64,000 nt of DNA, taken from contig NZ_BPLU01000026.1 in NCBI RefSeq assembly GCF_019656315.1, positions 25,751 to 89,750 of the forward strand. The letters are read 5' to 3'. Made by a program: the position numbers and the translations under genes. This document shows positions 63,322-64,000 of the stretch, in pieces (the first letter of the stretch is position 1; the number at the start of each line of letters is the position of its first letter). Below the pieces are notes generated by a model. The model saw nothing but the letters and a program-made list of their open reading frames with translations. It was not told where the DNA came from and ran no database searches. This DNA is from Flavobacterium sp. UMI-01 (GTDB lineage Bacteria; Bacteroidota; Bacteroidia; Flavobacteriales; Flavobacteriaceae).

Positions 63322-64000
63322 TTAAAATTCCAATCCATATTTCTTTAATTTCTTTAATGATTTTAGTGCGTTTATTATATTAACTTCTTTTATAATTTCA
63401 TTTTTTGAAATAGATTTTTGTACTGATTTTAAATTTAAAAGTTCAAGGTTGTCAAATATTTTAGTTTGTTCACCGAGATCAAATATTTTAGACCAATCAC
63501 TTTTTGAAATTAACTTTAATCTATCATATATTGCTTTAACATCGACAACAGCAACTTCAATTTCGTTCGATAATGATTTAATTATATCAATGTTTACATT
63601 ATTTTCTTCGATGTGTGAAAGAATTTTTTTTCCAATTGAAATATCTCTGCTATTAAGATTTTTTGCTTTTTTTATTTTATTAGCTATTTCCCAAGTATCA
63701 GTTGTAAAATCTTTTAATTCCTCAATGTTAATAGACCATTTAGAAACACCATCCCAAAATTTATTCCCAAAGCTTAAAATAGTATTGATACTCATCAAAT
63801 TATTTTCCGATTTGTTACCAACTTCTTCTGTTTCAATTTCTCTTGCTAAAACTAAATCGCTTGTTATGAAGCAATCAGAATATTGTGTAAAATCGATTTT
63901 ATAACTTTCTTCCTTTAATAACTTCCAACTTGATTCTCTTTTTGCATATTCGGAGATAAGTGAGTTATTTGAAGAACTAACCATATGCTGATAAACAAAA
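63322..64000 (-). CDS. C-terminal part of an unrecognised protein (runs off window)
   Basis: An ATG at 63984 gives 220 residues, but the frame stays open to the right edge, so the true start may lie outside. Hydrophilic, AT-rich, Lys/Ile/Asn/Glu-rich and largely helical (NIEELKDFTTDTWEIANKIKKAKNL, EEVNNVN-like segments, NALKSLKKLKKYGLEF at the end). No signal peptide or known motif. Its composition differs from accD and it may belong to an accessory region beginning here. Function unknown. Confidence 0.55.
   Translation of the reverse strand, partial: FVYQHMVSSSNNSLISEYAKRESSWKLLKEESYKIDFTQYSDCFITSDLVLAREIETEEVGNKSENNLMSINTILSFGNKFWDGVSKWSINIEELKDFTTDTWEIANKIKKAKNLNSRDISIGKKILSHIEENNVNIDIIKSLSNEIEVAVVDVKAIYDRLKLISKSDWSKIFDLGEQTKIFDNLELLNLKSVQKSISKNEIIKEVNIINALKSLKKLKKYGLEF

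Overview
The window looks like chromosomal DNA of a Bacteroidota member of the class Flavobacteriia, probably Flavobacterium or a close relative. The evidence is low GC, promoters of the type TAnnTTTG, no Shine-Dalgarno pattern, a GldA-type gliding ABC ATPase, a PorT-like type IX secretion protein, a cell-surface protein with a type B sorting tail, and GLPGLI, DUF5686 and TonB-receptor-like genes. I recognise no rRNA, tRNA, CRISPR array, prophage or intact insertion sequence.

Layout. 1-2.9 kb: phenylalanine/tyrosine operon on the minus strand (pheA, aminotransferase, tyrA running off the edge), preceded by a Phe-codon-rich leader peptide and attenuator. 3-8 kb: gldA, a large secreted adhesin-like protein, and a small TonB-C protein. 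8.2-15.2 kb: methionine synthase operon, with MetH split into a homocysteine half and a folate/B12/reactivation half. A KilA-N gene, a secreted double TonB-C-like gene and palindromic repeats lie between the halves. 15.6-24.4 kb: assimilatory sulfate reduction (cysH, cysD, cysN, sulfite reductase with an extra C-terminal domain, siroheme dehydrogenase, ferredoxin reductase), with a divergent TSUP permease and an Rrf2 regulator. 25-35 kb: methionine biosynthesis (PLP sulfhydrylase, OsmC, thrA, metX, metY, metK), with a SAM-I riboswitch, a probable SAM-II riboswitch and leader-ORF/terminator modules within 3 kb. 35-50 kb: membrane and envelope genes, a PL7 alginate lyase lipoprotein, a membrane pyrophosphatase with a Cys-rich tail, soluble Ppa, and pdhB. 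50.6-64 kb: housekeeping genes (etfBA, bifunctional nuclease, thyA, folA, menG/ubiE, porT, rRNA methylase, BamA/TamA, fbaA, accD) and a gene cut by the right edge.

How it works together. Sulfate is activated by CysDN and reduced by CysH and sulfite reductase, which needs siroheme and a ferredoxin/NADPH electron source. Sulfide is joined to O-acetylhomoserine (MetX, MetY or the second PLP enzyme). Homocysteine is methylated by split MetH with methyl-THF from MetF, and MetK makes SAM. SAM then feeds back through the riboswitches. The clearest regulatory finding is the pheA attenuator: leader peptide, antiterminator and terminator can all be read. The most unusual protein feature is a tail of about 120 residues with 20 cysteines on the membrane pyrophosphatase. 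Several spacers in the sulfur and methionine operons are filled, from stop codon to start codon, with GC-rich palindromic repeats unlike the surrounding AT-rich DNA.
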